Below are positions 24,201-36,799 of a stretch of DNA of 64,000 nt, one piece after another (position 1 is the stretch's first letter; each line of letters starts with the position of its first letter). The stretch lies in assembly GCA_000729835.1 (NCBI GenBank), contig JFHB01000058.1:94014-158013 (forward strand). The letters run 5' to 3'. The translations under genes and the position numbers were made by a program. This DNA comes from Atkinsonella hypoxylon. Lineage: Eukaryota > Ascomycota > Sordariomycetes > Hypocreales > Clavicipitaceae. The notes below the pieces were generated by a model. The model saw only the letters and a program-made list of their open reading frames with translations, made no database searches and was not told the origin of the DNA.

Positions 24201-26448
24201 CCTGTTGCTCTCTATCTTGCTAGATCTCTTAAGAACTATAGGCCTCGTTTAAGGGATCTAGACGGCTATTTCCTCTAATATCCAGCAACTTAGAATTTAA
24301 ACCTTCTAAATCCCTGTTATTAGAAGGAATCTAACTAGGAGCCCGTTTAGGAACTAGGGCTAATAGCTCTATAGCATCGTTATTAGTATTATCTTCTTCT
24401 TTAAAATTAGATAATTCCTCAATTCGGCTATATTCCTTAGGATTAAAACTAGGCTGTTAAGAGATTTAAACCTCTATAGGATACCTAGCATTATAACTGC
24501 TATTATAACTATTGCTAGCTAGAAATCCTATATAAGAGAGATTAGCGTGGTTTTTACACACTCTAGGGGTCTCTTGCCCCTTAAGCTGTAAGAAGAAACC
24601 ATGCTTTTTGGGATTTAGAAGCCTACAGCAGCTTCTATTAGCTAGAAATAGCTGATTTCTAAGGAGAGTGCCCCCTGTTAAATAGTGCTTTAGACCACTA
24701 ATTAGGTTGGTATCTAAACCTAGACAATATAGTGCATCCTTTAGAGCTAAAGGCCTATATTTAGCTGGATTTGTACTAACTAGTACCTAGAATACAGCAG
24801 TTCCCTGTCCTTTAGGATAAATAGGACCTCCTCTAGTAGCAATAGGCGCGGTTTTACCCTTTTTTATAGGCTTAAAAGTCCTAAAAAATGCCTTATTGTT
24901 AACTATATAACAGGTAGAACCTATATTGTATAGTAGGGAGTTTTTAATTATTCCGTTAGAGTAATTAAAAGAAGGGGTATTATTACTAGTAGTACTAGTA
25001 TCACTAGTAGTAGATTCTGTATCTAAGTCGTAAGAATCATTACTACTAGAACTGCTAGAATCATTAGATTCTATAGTATCTTAGTTGCTAGTAGATAGGT
25101 TATAACAACCTATAGCAAAAGCAGCTTCTCTATCCTTATTCCTAGAGTTTTTGTTACTTCTTCTTCAGCCCTTCTACTTCTTCTTATTGTTAGAGGCTTT
25201 ATCTTAATCTTTTTCTTTAGAGACATTAGAATTATTAGAATTAGAATCGGAATTCTTCTTCTAATTAGGAGGATTCTTTCCTTAATTAGCCTTATTATTA
25301 GAACCATTAGAATTAGAAGCTTTATAACTAAGAGCCTTAGATATAGAGGAGCTTTTATCTCTTTGTTCTTCTAATAAGTTAGCTATAAGGAACTGTAAAT
25401 TCAGCATTTTTACAGATAGACCTTGTGCTCTAGCAGCTCTAATAGAATATCGCTGCCTTTTAGCCTAGCTAGGGAAGGTCTTCTTTAAAGCATTAATATA
25501 ATGATTTACCTAGTTAATAGAATCGATAGCTATACTATAGAGCTGTAATCTAGCTAGTAAATTATTAAATTCAGCATTAAAGGCCTCTAAAGATCCCTTA
25601 TAGTTCAAAAACAATAAGTTGTAATAACTAGTATATAGCGTACTACGTTGTATTTCAGCACTCTGCAAATATTGCCTAACTAGAACGTTATAGGCATCTA
25701 TAGGGAACTTATGCTAGCTTATAGCAGCTTGAGGTCTAGATTAGCAACTATCTCTTATAATTATAAGGATAATAGCTTGCTCTAAATCTACTAACGTACT
25801 AGCTATACTAGGATTATTAATAAATTAAGGGAATCCTAGGGCCCTAAATTAAATAGTTAAAGCTTGCTTCTACTATTCAAAATTTTCAGGGCCTTTTAGC
25901 TTAGTAGCCTCTAGAATTAAGTGGACCTTCTTATTTAGCTCTTTTATAGTGCCTTTATTAAAAGCAGGCAGAAAAGTAGCACTATTAGAACTAGAAGGTT
26001 TAGGGGCTTTAAAAGAGACTTTAGAAGCTCTTTTAGAAGTAACAGGATCTACTACCTTAGAGGGAGACCCTATAGAGAGATTACCTATAGATGTAATTAT
26101 AGTATCTAATTTACTTAGTAAATTAGCTATATTACCTTTATTTTAGCTTTATTTTGCTTCACTATACCTAATAAATCTATTTAGGGTCTCTTATTGCTTA
26201 TCCATTTGAGCTTTTAGATTAGCTTGAACATTATAGACTTGCACTACTCTTTTAGAAGCTAATCTAGCTTCTTTTAGAGCCTTCTTAGCTGTATAATCTT
26301 CTTTATTAGAAGAGGAATCTACTAGCTGAGAGAGGGACCTTACTGGACTAGAAAAGCTAGTAGCAGCAGCTGGATTAGCTAGTGTACTAGAACTACTACC
26401 CCTTTTAGGGCTTATGCTCTTTCCCTTACCTGTTCCTTTCGGTGCTAT
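21220..26448 (-). pseudogene. Copia-3 gag-pol polyprotein remnant
   Basis: Minus strand, about 1740 codons, the usual size for copia. Order from the start at 26448 (ATG now ATA): gag with a helical N-terminal third; a Lys/Asn/Ser-rich segment (about 25300-25100); protease near 24930 with L-Y-N-I-G where the family has D-S/T-G; gag-pre-integrase zinc region (about 24130-24000); integrase core to about 23200; acidic linker; reverse transcriptase (about 22750-21900) with Y-V-D-N near 22215; RNase H (about 21900-21240) ending in L-T-K-P-L near 21270. A 125-codon piece of the integrase C-terminal part (23158-23535) and a 109-codon linker piece (22819-23148) are still open, but overall the gene is inactivated by TAA/TAG stops. 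Confidence 0.92.
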
Positions 26449-27393
26449 TTTAAGGGTTTAAAAAGTAGCTAATTTAACGCTCTTTTATAGCTAATTATAG
26501 CTAAATTACAGTGGAAATAGTAGTAAATAACAGTAATAACCTCTACTAGATATTAATAGATTGCTCTATTATAGGCCTAGAAGTGCCCTATATCTTTAGA
26601 AATTATACTGAGATTTTTCTCCAATTTCTTTCGTAACAGGTATAACGGGCTCTAAAGGCTGCGTTGTATCGCGATCTATATACACATACAATTTGTATAG
26701 CAGACTAGATTAACAAGCGGTCGCGAGGGGCATAAAACACAGTCCTAGCTATTTTTAGCTAAAAAATTCAGGAGATTCTTCTCTAATTAGGTTCTAATAA
26801 ATCAGTGGAGACCTAGGCACAGCTAATTTAGAGATATCTAGCTAATTCTTACTTCAAAATCCCAACCAGTAGGATTACTACACAAATTAATTCTGCGACC
26901 GAAAACACAGGAATATCTGCAACAAGAGCTATTAGGCATGCACTACAAATTATAGTATAGCCACTAATAGAGGTGCACAGGGTGCACAATATAACAACAA
27001 CAACGAGCGATGTAGTGCAGCGCTAAGCTTATTTCTTAATAGAAATAATTAATTAGGTAGTGCCTAATAAAACAATTCGCAGTGCAAATGTAATATGTGT
27101 AGATGTATATATTTTAATGTTGCGCAACAATAGAACCTAGCTATTAAGAATAGCTTCAAAAGTGTGTATACACTGGGTGTATAGGACTAGTGCAGGAGGC
27201 ACAGGGTAGGCAGAATGAAAACACCAGTATAGTGGCTAGCGATGTGTGTGCGGCAGGTATTAATAGCTTCTAGCAAGCTACTAATAGTTTTAGCAGCAAT
27301 AGCTGCTAGCGTAGGTCTCAATATAGCTTCTAGTGGGTAATACAGTACACAATAGTAGATTTTCAGCGGGCTAACAGCTTGCAGATAGGTCTT
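26449..27393 (-). other. Copia-3 5' leader
   Basis: About 945 bp. It contains the palindrome TGTTGCGCAACA at 27118-27129 and a hairpin equivalent to that at 7976-7990 in Copia-2, here weakened by one change (TTAGGTA facing TGCCTAA). No ORF seen. Confidence 0.7.
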
Positions 27394-27407
27394 CCGGGCT
27401 TATAACC
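27394..27407 (-). other. Copia-3 primer-binding site
   Basis: Minus strand GGTTATAAGCCCGG adjoining the LTR; complementary to the initiator tRNA-Met anticodon region with one mismatch that RIP would explain. Confidence 0.72.
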
Positions 27408-28111
27408 TATTAAAAATAATAGGGATTACAGGACTAGATATCTAAGAGGGTAGTGGTCTCTTAGATTTAGCACCTGTAATTGCTCCTAGCAATTATTATA
27501 TAGTAGAAGCAGCAGCGGCCTAAATTAAGCTGTAGTGTATAGTATAGATCACGTAGAGGCAATAGATAACTGTAATAGTAGTATCTTTATATTAAGAGCG
27601 CTGTAACAAACAGTAAGGGTAGGATCTTAAATCTTTCTAGTCCCTTATAGACCTACTAACTATATTAGCGGGCTGTAGTCGCTAGAAGGGGCTTATAGGC
27701 TACTTTATAATTTCCGCAAAAAGATTTACTATATAAAAACAAAAAAATCGACTTACAGCTATATAAACAAGACGCTTATGTGCACAATTTAACAAATTCC
27801 ACTAATAACAAGCAACCCTTATAAGCAACTCTATCTAATAATTATACTATTAGATAGCCCTAATTCTTAGCTTTTAAATAGTATACTTCTTGAATTTCTA
27901 CTATTGCTAGTTGTAGAGAAAATCGCTGTTAAAGTTGACTATAGGTTAGGCAACTTTGCCTTAGTCGATTCTAGATGTTTTGCATCTAGTAACAGCAATA
28001 TCTCTACCAAAAATCAACGTAACAAGACCTAGTTAGGGTCACGTGATAGAGCAACTAACAGGCAACTAGCAAGCATAAAAATAGGCTATATAGGGTAGCT
28101 TATTTTTAACA
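27408..28111 (-). repeat. Copia-3 5' LTR (704 bp)
   Basis: Full LTR, with the TG end at 28111 on the minus strand. Followed by the AGAAG duplication. Confidence 0.96.
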
Positions 28112-28116
28112 AGAAG

Positions 28117-31100
28117 ACTAAGTAAAAAGGAAAAGAAAGAAAGCTAAAGAAGACAGCCCTATAGATATAAAAGTATAGCTTCTTGCGTAATTATTTAAAG
28201 ATGTTTTTTAGAAAAAGATTAGAGTTAGCTTATAAGACCTATACTAACTAATGCTTACACTTGCAGGAGCAATAGGGAATAAATGCTTAATGTAAGTAAA
28301 TAGTGTTAATAAAGTCTATTATATTAATAGAATAAGTGCTAAAGTTATGCCCCTATATTCTATCCTAAGGAAGAGGTAAAGAGTTAAGGAGTAAAAAGAT
28401 TAATTAATTAATGTTATTAAGATAATGTCTGCTATAGTTAAAGAGGCAACAGAAGATAATAAGGAAGATATTACTAATAAATGCATAAGATAGCTGCTTA
28501 GTAGTATCTAGAAGGATTTATAGAATGTTATATAAGAATATATAGGAAATTATATTAAAAAGAAGAAGTCTATTGTAGACCTATAGGTAAATGCACTTTA
28601 CATTAGAGAATTAAATAGTATCTTAAAGCTAAAAGCAATTATAAGCTATTTATAGAACTTACTTTACCTTTAAATATAACTTAGAAGCCTAAACTCTTTA
28701 CTTATTAATAGTCTTATAGATTGTAGTTTGTAAGGGAACATTATTACTAAAGACCTTATTAAAAAGCTTAATTTAAAAATAACTCTAATAAAGCAAAAGA
28801 CTACTACTATATCTTTTATATTATATAAGCTTATAATATTAGAAGAGGTAATAATAAAGCTATACCTTAAAAACATCTAAACGCTAATTTACTTTTATAT
28901 TGCGCTAAAGTCTTTATATATACAATTAATCCTTAAAATGCCTTTTATATATATAGCTAAAGTTACCTTTAAGTACAGTAATAAAGGAGGTAAGCTTCTC
29001 TTAAAGTGCTGTTTTAGTAATATTATATTAGTCTTAAGGGTTACTAGAAGTGTTAAATAGAAGACTATAATAAATAAAGTAATAGCTACTAGCATTAATT
29101 TAATCTTAATTAATAAGTTATCTAAGGATTTAGTCTATAATTAAATAGTTAAAGAGAGTCTTAAAGCTAAGTTAAACAACAATAAGGAGCTAGTACTTAT
29201 AATAAAGAATAAGGGTGTAGCTATTATTAACCTTATAATAAAGAGAATAGCTAACTAGTATAGAAGCTAACTTAAAGAGACTATAGAGAAGATTTAGCCC
29301 TTAAGGCAATTATAACTAATTAATCTAAAGGTAAATATATTATATAAGCAGAAAGCTAATAAGATTCTACTAAAAGACAATATTTCTTTAGATAGATTTA
29401 CGCTTAATAGAGACCCTAAGTAGAAATAGAAGAAGTAAAAAAAGGTAAAAGTACACTTAAATAAATTAGAAAAATACACTAAATATATTACAGAAAGATT
29501 TAGTAAAAAACCCTAAGGATTTTAAATAATAAAAGAGCGCTTAAATTAAATAGTTAGATAAGTATAAGAATATTTAATAGTAGAAGAAGTTAATGTTTTT
29601 AAGGAAATTCTCTATAACTAAAAGGCAGCACTAATGTAGAACTTATTAGAGTGTAGAAAGATTAATCCCCTAGTTACACTGCCTTAAGTTATCTATACTA
29701 TTGCTTATAGAGCTTAGAAAGTAAAGTTAATACTAATACCTATTAGCCTATAAAGGAGACTAGTTAATTTATTAAAAAAGAAGCTTTAGTATAGGTTATT
29801 AGAAGAGAGCTATAGATCTTATAGAAACCCTTACTTTTTAGTAATAAAGAAGGATAAAGAAATATAACTAGTGCTATTTACAACAGCCTATAATAAAATT
29901 ACAATATAGAATACCTATATTCTAGAAGGAGTAAAGGCTTTTAGCGAAGAATTTAAGATATATAAGATACTTTTAGTTATTAATTTGCTGTTAGGCTATA
30001 ACTAAGTGCTACTTATAGAGGAAAGCAGGGACTTAACAATAATTTTAACAGTAATAGAGCTTCTATAGCTTTATATACTTCCTTAAGGAGCAACTAACTC
30101 TATTACTTAATTTATTTAAATAGTAAAGAGAATTCTTTTTAACTTAATTCCTTATACTTATAAGCTTTTCTTAAATAATATTGCAGTAAAAGGCTTTACT
30201 ACTACTTATAATAAAGAGAAAGTATTACTTAATATATAAAGATATATTATAGAATATTTAATTAACATTAATAAAGTCCTTATTAATATTAAGCTAGCTA
30301 ATTACACTATATTTACTGTAAAATTAAAGCTATACTAAAAGACTATAGAGATTATTAAATTTATATATAGCACTAATAGAAAGAAACCTTTAGAAGTAAA
30401 AGTAATAAAGATTTTAGAGTAAATAAAGTGTAAAAATATTTTTAAGATTAGATCTTTTCTTAGGCTTATAGGCTATTATTGTATCTAGATATAGTATTAC
30501 TTTATAAAAGCTAAGCCTCTTATAATCTTACTTAAGAAAGATACTAAGTAGACTTAAGGACTAAACTAGAAGAACGCTATAGAGGTCCTTAAGTATATAA
30601 TAATAACTACACTAGTTCTTATAACAATTAATCTTAGCTTAAGCGCTAAAGAAATTATATTAATAGTTAATGTAAGCTTAAAAGAATAAGGAGCAGTTTT
30701 AATATAAATTATTAATAGGCAATAACACTCTATACAATATAAAAGCAGATATTAGAGCAATTTAGAAATTAAGTATAATAGAATAAAGCAGGAATATAGA
30801 GCTATTATCTATATATTAAGAAGGCTATAAATTTATCTCTATAGAGTTCCTTTTACTCTAGAGACTAATTCTTAGGTACTTATACATTAGCTTAATAGTG
30901 CTATTAATAACGTTCTAGGCGCGCTTATTATATAATAGATTAGTTATATTATACTGTTTAATTTTACAGCTAAGTATATTCTAGGAGAAAAGAATAAGAT
31001 AGCTAATGCTTTATTATATAAAGAAAGTAGGCCTTTTAATATATTAGATTAAGCAGCTAAAGGGAATATTAAAGATTTTATTAACTTATAGCTTAACGTT

Positions 31101-32640
31101 AATAAGATTTAGCTATATAATAAAGTATACTACACTTCTAGAACTTAATAAATTGTAGATTTCCTTTTAACGTTATAAAGGCTATTTAATTTAAACAAAA
31201 GTAAGTATAAGTAGCTTTATATAAGTGCTAAGTAATACTTCTTAGATAAAGGCCTATTATAGAAGAGACTAACTAGTACAATAAAGGGTTCTACTTTAGT
31301 TATTAAAGACTTAATACAACAGAAGAAAATTATTAAGGCTTTATATAAGTAAATAGGTTATAAAGGTATAGAAGTTATATTTTAAGCAGCTAGAATTATA
31401 TACTTTTAGAAAGAACTCTAGAATATAGTTTAAGTAATAATTTTCTATTATAAGGTGTACTAAAAGTTTACTCCTTAGAGGCCTAAAGAATTATTAATAC
31501 TAGTAGCTTTAAGCAACCTAATAAGTAAGATATATATTAACACCTAATATATACTACTTAATTATAGTTTTAAGTACCTTCTAGAAGTAAGATATAACCT
31601 TACTAGATAGGTAGAAGCGCGCTCTATACAGCATACTAATATTGCAGCTATTTAGAAGTTCCTAATAAAACTAATTATATAATTTAGAGTCTTCTAATTT
31701 CTAGTTTTTAATAAAGAGCTAGAAATATATAGAAATCTTAAAAAAGTAGTTAAAGCTATTAGAATTAAAGAGATTAAGACATTAGTGTACAATTTAAAAG
31801 CTAATTTACCTATAAAAGCTAGTTATTAAACGCTTATATTTACCCTTTTAAAGATAGAAGGTTTAAATAGAAAGTAGTTTAAATTACTAAATAAGGCACT
31901 ATTAGTAGACTATATAGCTATATAAGCGTTATATAGTAAATCTACTTTCTACCTAATTTACAGTTAAGAGCTTATTCTTCCTTTAGAAGTTAAATTTCCT
32001 ACTTAAAGGTTAATTAATTAGTTAGAAGTTATAACAATATAGAATTTCTTTAAAGTAAGAGTTAGAATACTAGAATAAAAGGAAGTAAATATCTAAAAGG
32101 CTTATATAAAAGTCTTTATATTTAGGTAATACTTAGCTAATTAAATAAACTAGAACTAAGAGGTATTATTGCAAAAGGAGAAAGATTAATTAGTTCTAAG
32201 AGATCTAGTTCTTATATATAATATATAAAGGGTTATAGATATATTAATAAAGAAGAAGTTAGTAATGCAATAAAATAGTCCTTTTAAAGTGTATAGCTAA
32301 GCAAAAGTTACTAGTGCTTACTGTTTAGAGACCCTAGATAGTATAGTGCTTAATAAAACTATTTCTAGGAATTATATTAAGAAGTTTAGGCTTAATCTAG
32401 AGGGATAGTGGACTTTTACTGCTAATAAATAGCTCTATACTCTATAACATACTGCCTAGTATAGTAAAAACACTAGCGACTTTAAGCAAGATACTAATAA
32501 ATTGCAACCTACTAATGCCCAGCATAATATATTAGATTAAATAGTTTCTAAGGACTATGCATTACAGCTGTACTAAAAAGAGGATTTTAAGGATAATAAC
32601 GCTAAAGTAGACCTTTTACTACAACGTTATCTAAAGCACA
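28117..32640 (+). pseudogene. Gypsy-A2 pol remnant: protease, RT, RNase H, integrase
   Basis: At 28713-28742 the frame reads L-I-D-C-S-L-stop-G-N, an aspartic protease active-site segment of Ty3/gypsy type. Reverse transcriptase follows at about 29700-30450, RNase H at about 30500-31010 and integrase from about 31180 to 31800, with a long C-terminal extension (about 31800-32640 and on past the nested LTR). Nearly all stops are TAA or TAG. The short open frames on the opposite strand at 28670-29479 are shadows of this gene. The enzymes would act in the particle on reverse transcription and integration. Confidence 0.82.
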
Positions 32641-33340
32641 TGTTAAAAATAAGCTACCCTGTATAGCCTATTTTTATGCCTACTAGTTGCTCTATTACGT
32701 GACCCTCATTAGGTCTTGTTACGTTGATTTTTGGTAGAGATATCGCTGTTACTAGATGCAAAACATCTAGAATCAACTAAGGCAAAGTTGCCTAACCTAT
32801 AGTTAACTTTAACAGCGATTTTCTCTACAACTAGTAATAGTAGAAATTTAAGAAGTATACTATTTAAAAGCTAAGAATTAGGGCTTTCTAATAATATAAT
32901 TATTAGATAGAGTTGCTTATAAGAGTTGCTTATTATTAGTGGAATTTGTTAAATTGTGCACGTAAGCGTCTCGTTTGTATAGCTGTAAGTTGATTTTTTT
33001 GTTTTTATATAGTAAATCTTTTTGCAGAAATTATAAAGTAGCCTATAAGCCCCTTCTAGCGACTATAGCCCGCTAATATAGTTAGTAGGTCTATAAGGGA
33101 CTAGAAAGATTCAAGATCCTACCCTCACTAACTTGTTCGTTATAGCACTCTCAATATAAGATACCACTATTATTATAGTTATCTACTGCCTCTACGTGAT
33201 CTATACTATACACTACAGCTTGATTTAGGCCGCTGCTGCTTCCACTACGTGATAATTGCTAGGAGCAATTACAGGTACTAAATCTAAGAGACCACTACCC
33301 TCTTAGATATCTAGTCCTGTAATCCCTATTATTTTCAATA
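32641..33340 (+). repeat. Copia solo LTR (700 bp) in Gypsy-A2
   Basis: TGTTAAAAATAAGC...CAATA with perfect duplication GCACA (32636-32640 and 33341-33345). The empty site is visible near 12335 in Gypsy-A1. Confidence 0.96.
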
Positions 33341-33345
33341 GCACA

Positions 33346-35829
33346 CAATAGAAGTTTATCTACTAATAATACCGGAAGAAGAGCGCAGAAGCTATAAGGA
33401 GATTAACAACATTATTTAATCTTAGCAATTTGCCTACAACTTTACTGAGATATACAACTTATTGTAGCTTTTGCAAAAGCTAATGCTGTAGTCCCTATAT
33501 CTTTAGCTTTAGGGAGAAGGGAGGTTAAGTTTATTTGTTTATACATTTAAGACTAACTAAGATTTAATAATAGTATATTAAGATTATTTAAAGATTTAAA
33601 GCTAATTAGAATTAAGACTATAAACCTAGATTAAATAGGATATATAAAAAGTTTTTAAAAACCGCTAAAAATAAGTATAGTTCTATTCTGTTTTAACTAG
33701 GGAGGCTGCCTAGCCTTTGCCCTTTTTCTGTTTTTTTTTTAACTTAAGCAATTTACACCTAATCTTTTAGCAAAATTCTAGTAGTCCTAATGTCTAAAGG
33801 AAAGAGTAAGGAATGTTAACTGCTATAAAGGGAGAAAAATCCTTGTAAAGGACCTCCTAAAGCCTTAAAAGAACAAATAGTTAATCTACTTAGTCTTTAC
33901 TCTAAAACGTTATAAAAGGAGCATTATAGTAAATCTAGCTGTAGTTACTGTAACCTTTTGTGAATTGCTACTTATAGCTTACAGCAGTAGAGCTACTCTA
34001 GATATAATTGCTGCATAAGCTGCTATAGACATCCTTAAGAGAGGTGCAGCTGTAAAATAGAAAGTAGATATATTCCCTAAATAAGGTAACTATTTAAAGA
34101 TATATATTAGTGCAATAAGAGTAAAATACACTATTCTCTTTACTAAAGAATAAGATTAAAAGGGCTTTATAGCGCTCTTAACAATTAGTAAGTATATAAT
34201 AGAAATATCTATAAGAATAAGCTATCTTAGTTAAAATAAAGATAAAGTTCTTAACGTTTAATTCTAACGTAACCTTACGTAAAAGAGAGCCTTCTTTTAC
34301 AGTACTATTAATAAACTAAGCCTTAAGATTCTAATTATAAAAGAATTTAATAGCTCTTAGAGGTACATTAGGCATAGAACTCTATTAAAAAGCAACTTTA
34401 GTGTATATTAGGTATTTACTAGTACTAATGTTGTTGCCTCTATAGACTTAAAGCTTAAAGGTAAATTTATACTAAAGAGGTAAGGTTTATTAGTATAATA
34501 AAGAGAATAGAAGTGTAATTAAAAGCTTTTTTTATAAAAGACTTACTGTATTAATAAGCGTTATTAAAGGAAAGATATTTGTTTAACTATTTTAAGAGAG
34601 AGTAACCTAATAAAAGAGAGCAGTAGAAGGGATTCTTCTACTAATAATATCCTATATATTTGTAAGATTCTTGCGGTTTTAAGGAAGCTTTTTAGCTATA
34701 ATTAAATAATTAAAGGTGCTAATAAAGACAATAAGAAAGAGGCTATATAGAAAGGTAGTTGCAGGAAGAAAGAAGGAAGATAAATATAATTAGTTAGGGA
34801 GAATGTTATAAATTACTTAACAAGTTTGCAGCTGTTAGAGTCTTAGCATATATTTACTGTTAGCCTCTACTAAATTACAACAATTATAGACAGCTGTTAA
34901 CTAAGGATTTATTAAGACAATACTAGCTATAATATAGCCTGCTGTTATGGACTCGAGCCTTAGGCTTGGGTCTTTCAGTAGAGGGAGGACAGCAGGAGAG
35001 GGACAGAGATCTATGCAGGTAAAGGGATAGAAGTAAGCCGCATTTGTCTAGGGGTTAGCTAAACTTTACTAGGCCCTAGAGAGAGAACCTTAGCTATAGA
35101 GCATATACTAAAAGGGGCTCCTAAGGGGATAGACCCACCCCTAGATATATAGTATAGAGGTATAGGGAGGCTTTTAGTTCCTTCTCTCTTCCTCCTTTCC
35201 TCCCTATAATTATAGTTCTTATTATAGACGCTAGTTAGCAGAAGCAACTAGGCCAGTCCATTACACCTGCATTCCTACTCTCTCCCTCTCTTTATTCCTT
35301 TATTCTTATAATATTTTCATTATAAGCACCTACCTAAGCTCTTTTTCACCTTTAATTTTTTAAAAACTATTTAATCTCTACTGCTAAAATAGAAAACAAA
35401 TACTAAGAACCTATTTCTAAGACTAGCTTTAGAGTTATATATAAGGGATAAATGCATTACTTTAGGACGTTAAGGAACCTGCTAATATACTATATTATAG
35501 TGTAAGTCTATAAGCTAGTTAGCAATTTCTTTTGCATAGAAGAGCAAGATTAAGTGGATTTACCTCTTAAGAAGCTCTATAAGCGCCAGCTGCCTCTCTT
35601 TTAGTAACGTTTTAAGTAGCCTCCTTTTAGCCTGCTACTTTATTAGGATTACAATTTAGATAACTTTAGGCTTATAGAGTTAATGTAGCCTAGCTAGAGT
35701 CCAGCAATCTAGTTTAATTATCTTAATAATGTTTATAGCTTTCTAATAAAGTCCTTTAAGCAAGAGACTTATTGCAAATAGTTAGATTAATTCTAGCTTA
35801 CTGCTATAGCAAGGATTATCACTTATAAG
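33346..35829 (+). other. Gypsy-A2 region downstream of pol, coding status unresolved
   Basis: Continues the integrase tail to about 33560, then enters the family-specific downstream region also seen at 12521-15970. A frame from the ATG at 33790 is cysteine-rich over its first ~120 codons (several C-x-x-C pairs around 33935-34070), which resembles no family I can name. A second readable stretch at about 35380-35829 is mixed and may be a separate frame. It is interrupted by the 323 bp LTR and replaced after 35829 by Copia-4. Confidence 0.45.
34943..35265. mobile_element. 323 bp solo LTR-like element, copy b (inverted relative to copy a)
   Basis: Starts TGTTATGGACTC and ends CAGTCCATTACA; it is the reverse complement of copy a with roughly 20 differences, mostly C/T or G/A. 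Flanked by a perfect duplication CCTGC (34938-34942 and 35266-35270). The empty site is visible at about 13938 in Gypsy-A1. A 62-codon open frame inside (35059-35247) has no counterpart evidence and is probably chance. Confidence 0.87.
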
Positions 35830-36529
35830 TATTGAAAATAATAGGGATTACAGGACTAGATATCTAAGAGGGTAGTGGTCTCTTAGATTTAGCACCTGTA
35901 ATTGCTCCTAGCAATTATCACGTAGTGGAAGCAGCAGCGGCCTAAATCAAGCTGTAGTGTATAGTATAGATCACGTAGAGGCAGTAGATAACTATAATAA
36001 TAGTAGTATCTTATATTGAGAGCGCTATAACGAATAAGTTAGTGAGGGTAGGATCTCGAATCTTTCTAGTCCCTTATAGACCTACTAACTATATCAGTAG
36101 GCTGTAGTCGCTAGAAGGGGCTTATAGGCTACTTTATAATTTCCGCAAAAAGATTTACTATATAAAAACAAAAAAATCAACTTACAGCTATACAAACGAG
36201 ACGCTTATATATACAATTTAATAAATTCCACTAATAATAAGCAACCCTTATAAGCAACTCTATCTAACAATTATACTATTAAATAGCCCTAATTCTTAGC
36301 TTTTAAATAGTATACTTCTTGAATTTCTACTATTGCTAGTTGTAGAGAAAATCGCTGTTAAAGTTAACTATAGGTTAGGCAACTTTATCTTAGTTAATTC
36401 TAGATGTTTTACATCTAGTAACAGCGATATCTCTACTAAAAATTAACGTAATAAGACCTAATAAGGGTTACGTAATAGAGCAACTAGTAGGCATAAAAAT
36501 AGGCTATATAGGGTAGCTTATTTTTAACA
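35830..36529 (-). repeat. Copia-4 3' LTR (700 bp)
   Basis: Full LTR, minus strand; followed on its right by AGAGAGAG (36530-36537, minus strand), a RIP-altered polypurine tract. Confidence 0.95.
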
Positions 36530-36799
36530 CTCTCTCTAGAAATGTAAGAAGTAACTAGTTCTATAAGCAACTTAGCTCCTTTAAAGGATATTTAAGTTAG
36601 AATTAACTAACGAAATACAGTACTAATAACAGAACTAAATAACATAACTAATTCCAGCAATTCCAGGGTAGTTATAGTTAAATATAACTAGTTGTTGTTA
36701 ATTGTTTTTATTATTTTCAATTTTTAACTGTTTTTCGTTGCTTTTTGAGTTTTTTAAGTGTTTTTATTGCTTTTATAAGCTAACTAGAAAGCTCTAGTA

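Larger units (their letters stand above)
20248..28111 (-). mobile_element. Copia-3, complete Ty1/copia retrotransposon (7864 bp)
   Basis: Both LTRs are 704 bp, with primer site, polypurine tract and a perfect duplication AGAAG at 20243-20247 and 28112-28116. The empty site is visible in Gypsy-A3 on the other strand near 55670. It is the reference copy for the family in this window. All coding frames are broken by RIP-type stops, so it cannot move by itself. Confidence 0.96.
17470..35829 (+). mobile_element. Gypsy-A2, Ty3/gypsy element with four nested insertions
   Basis: Plus-strand copy beginning with a complete 5' LTR. Segments of the element proper are 17470-20247, 28117-32640, 33346-34942 and 35271-35829. 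They are separated by Copia-3, a copia solo LTR and a 323 bp LTR, each with its own 5 bp duplication; Copia-4 replaces everything after 35829. The left target duplication would be AGTGA (17465-17469). The 3' end and 3' LTR are absent from the window. It is the least mutated Gypsy-A copy and the best one for reading domains. Confidence 0.92.

Noticed and set aside
25110..25307. Arg/Ile/Leu-rich minus-strand frame, repeated at 40693-40896
   Set aside because: It is an out-of-frame reading of the Lys/Asn/Ser-rich gag segment of Copia-3 and Copia-4.
35059..35247. 62-codon frame inside the 323 bp LTR, copy b
   Set aside because: No start or length conservation argues for it, and the element ends and duplications mark it as a non-coding LTR.
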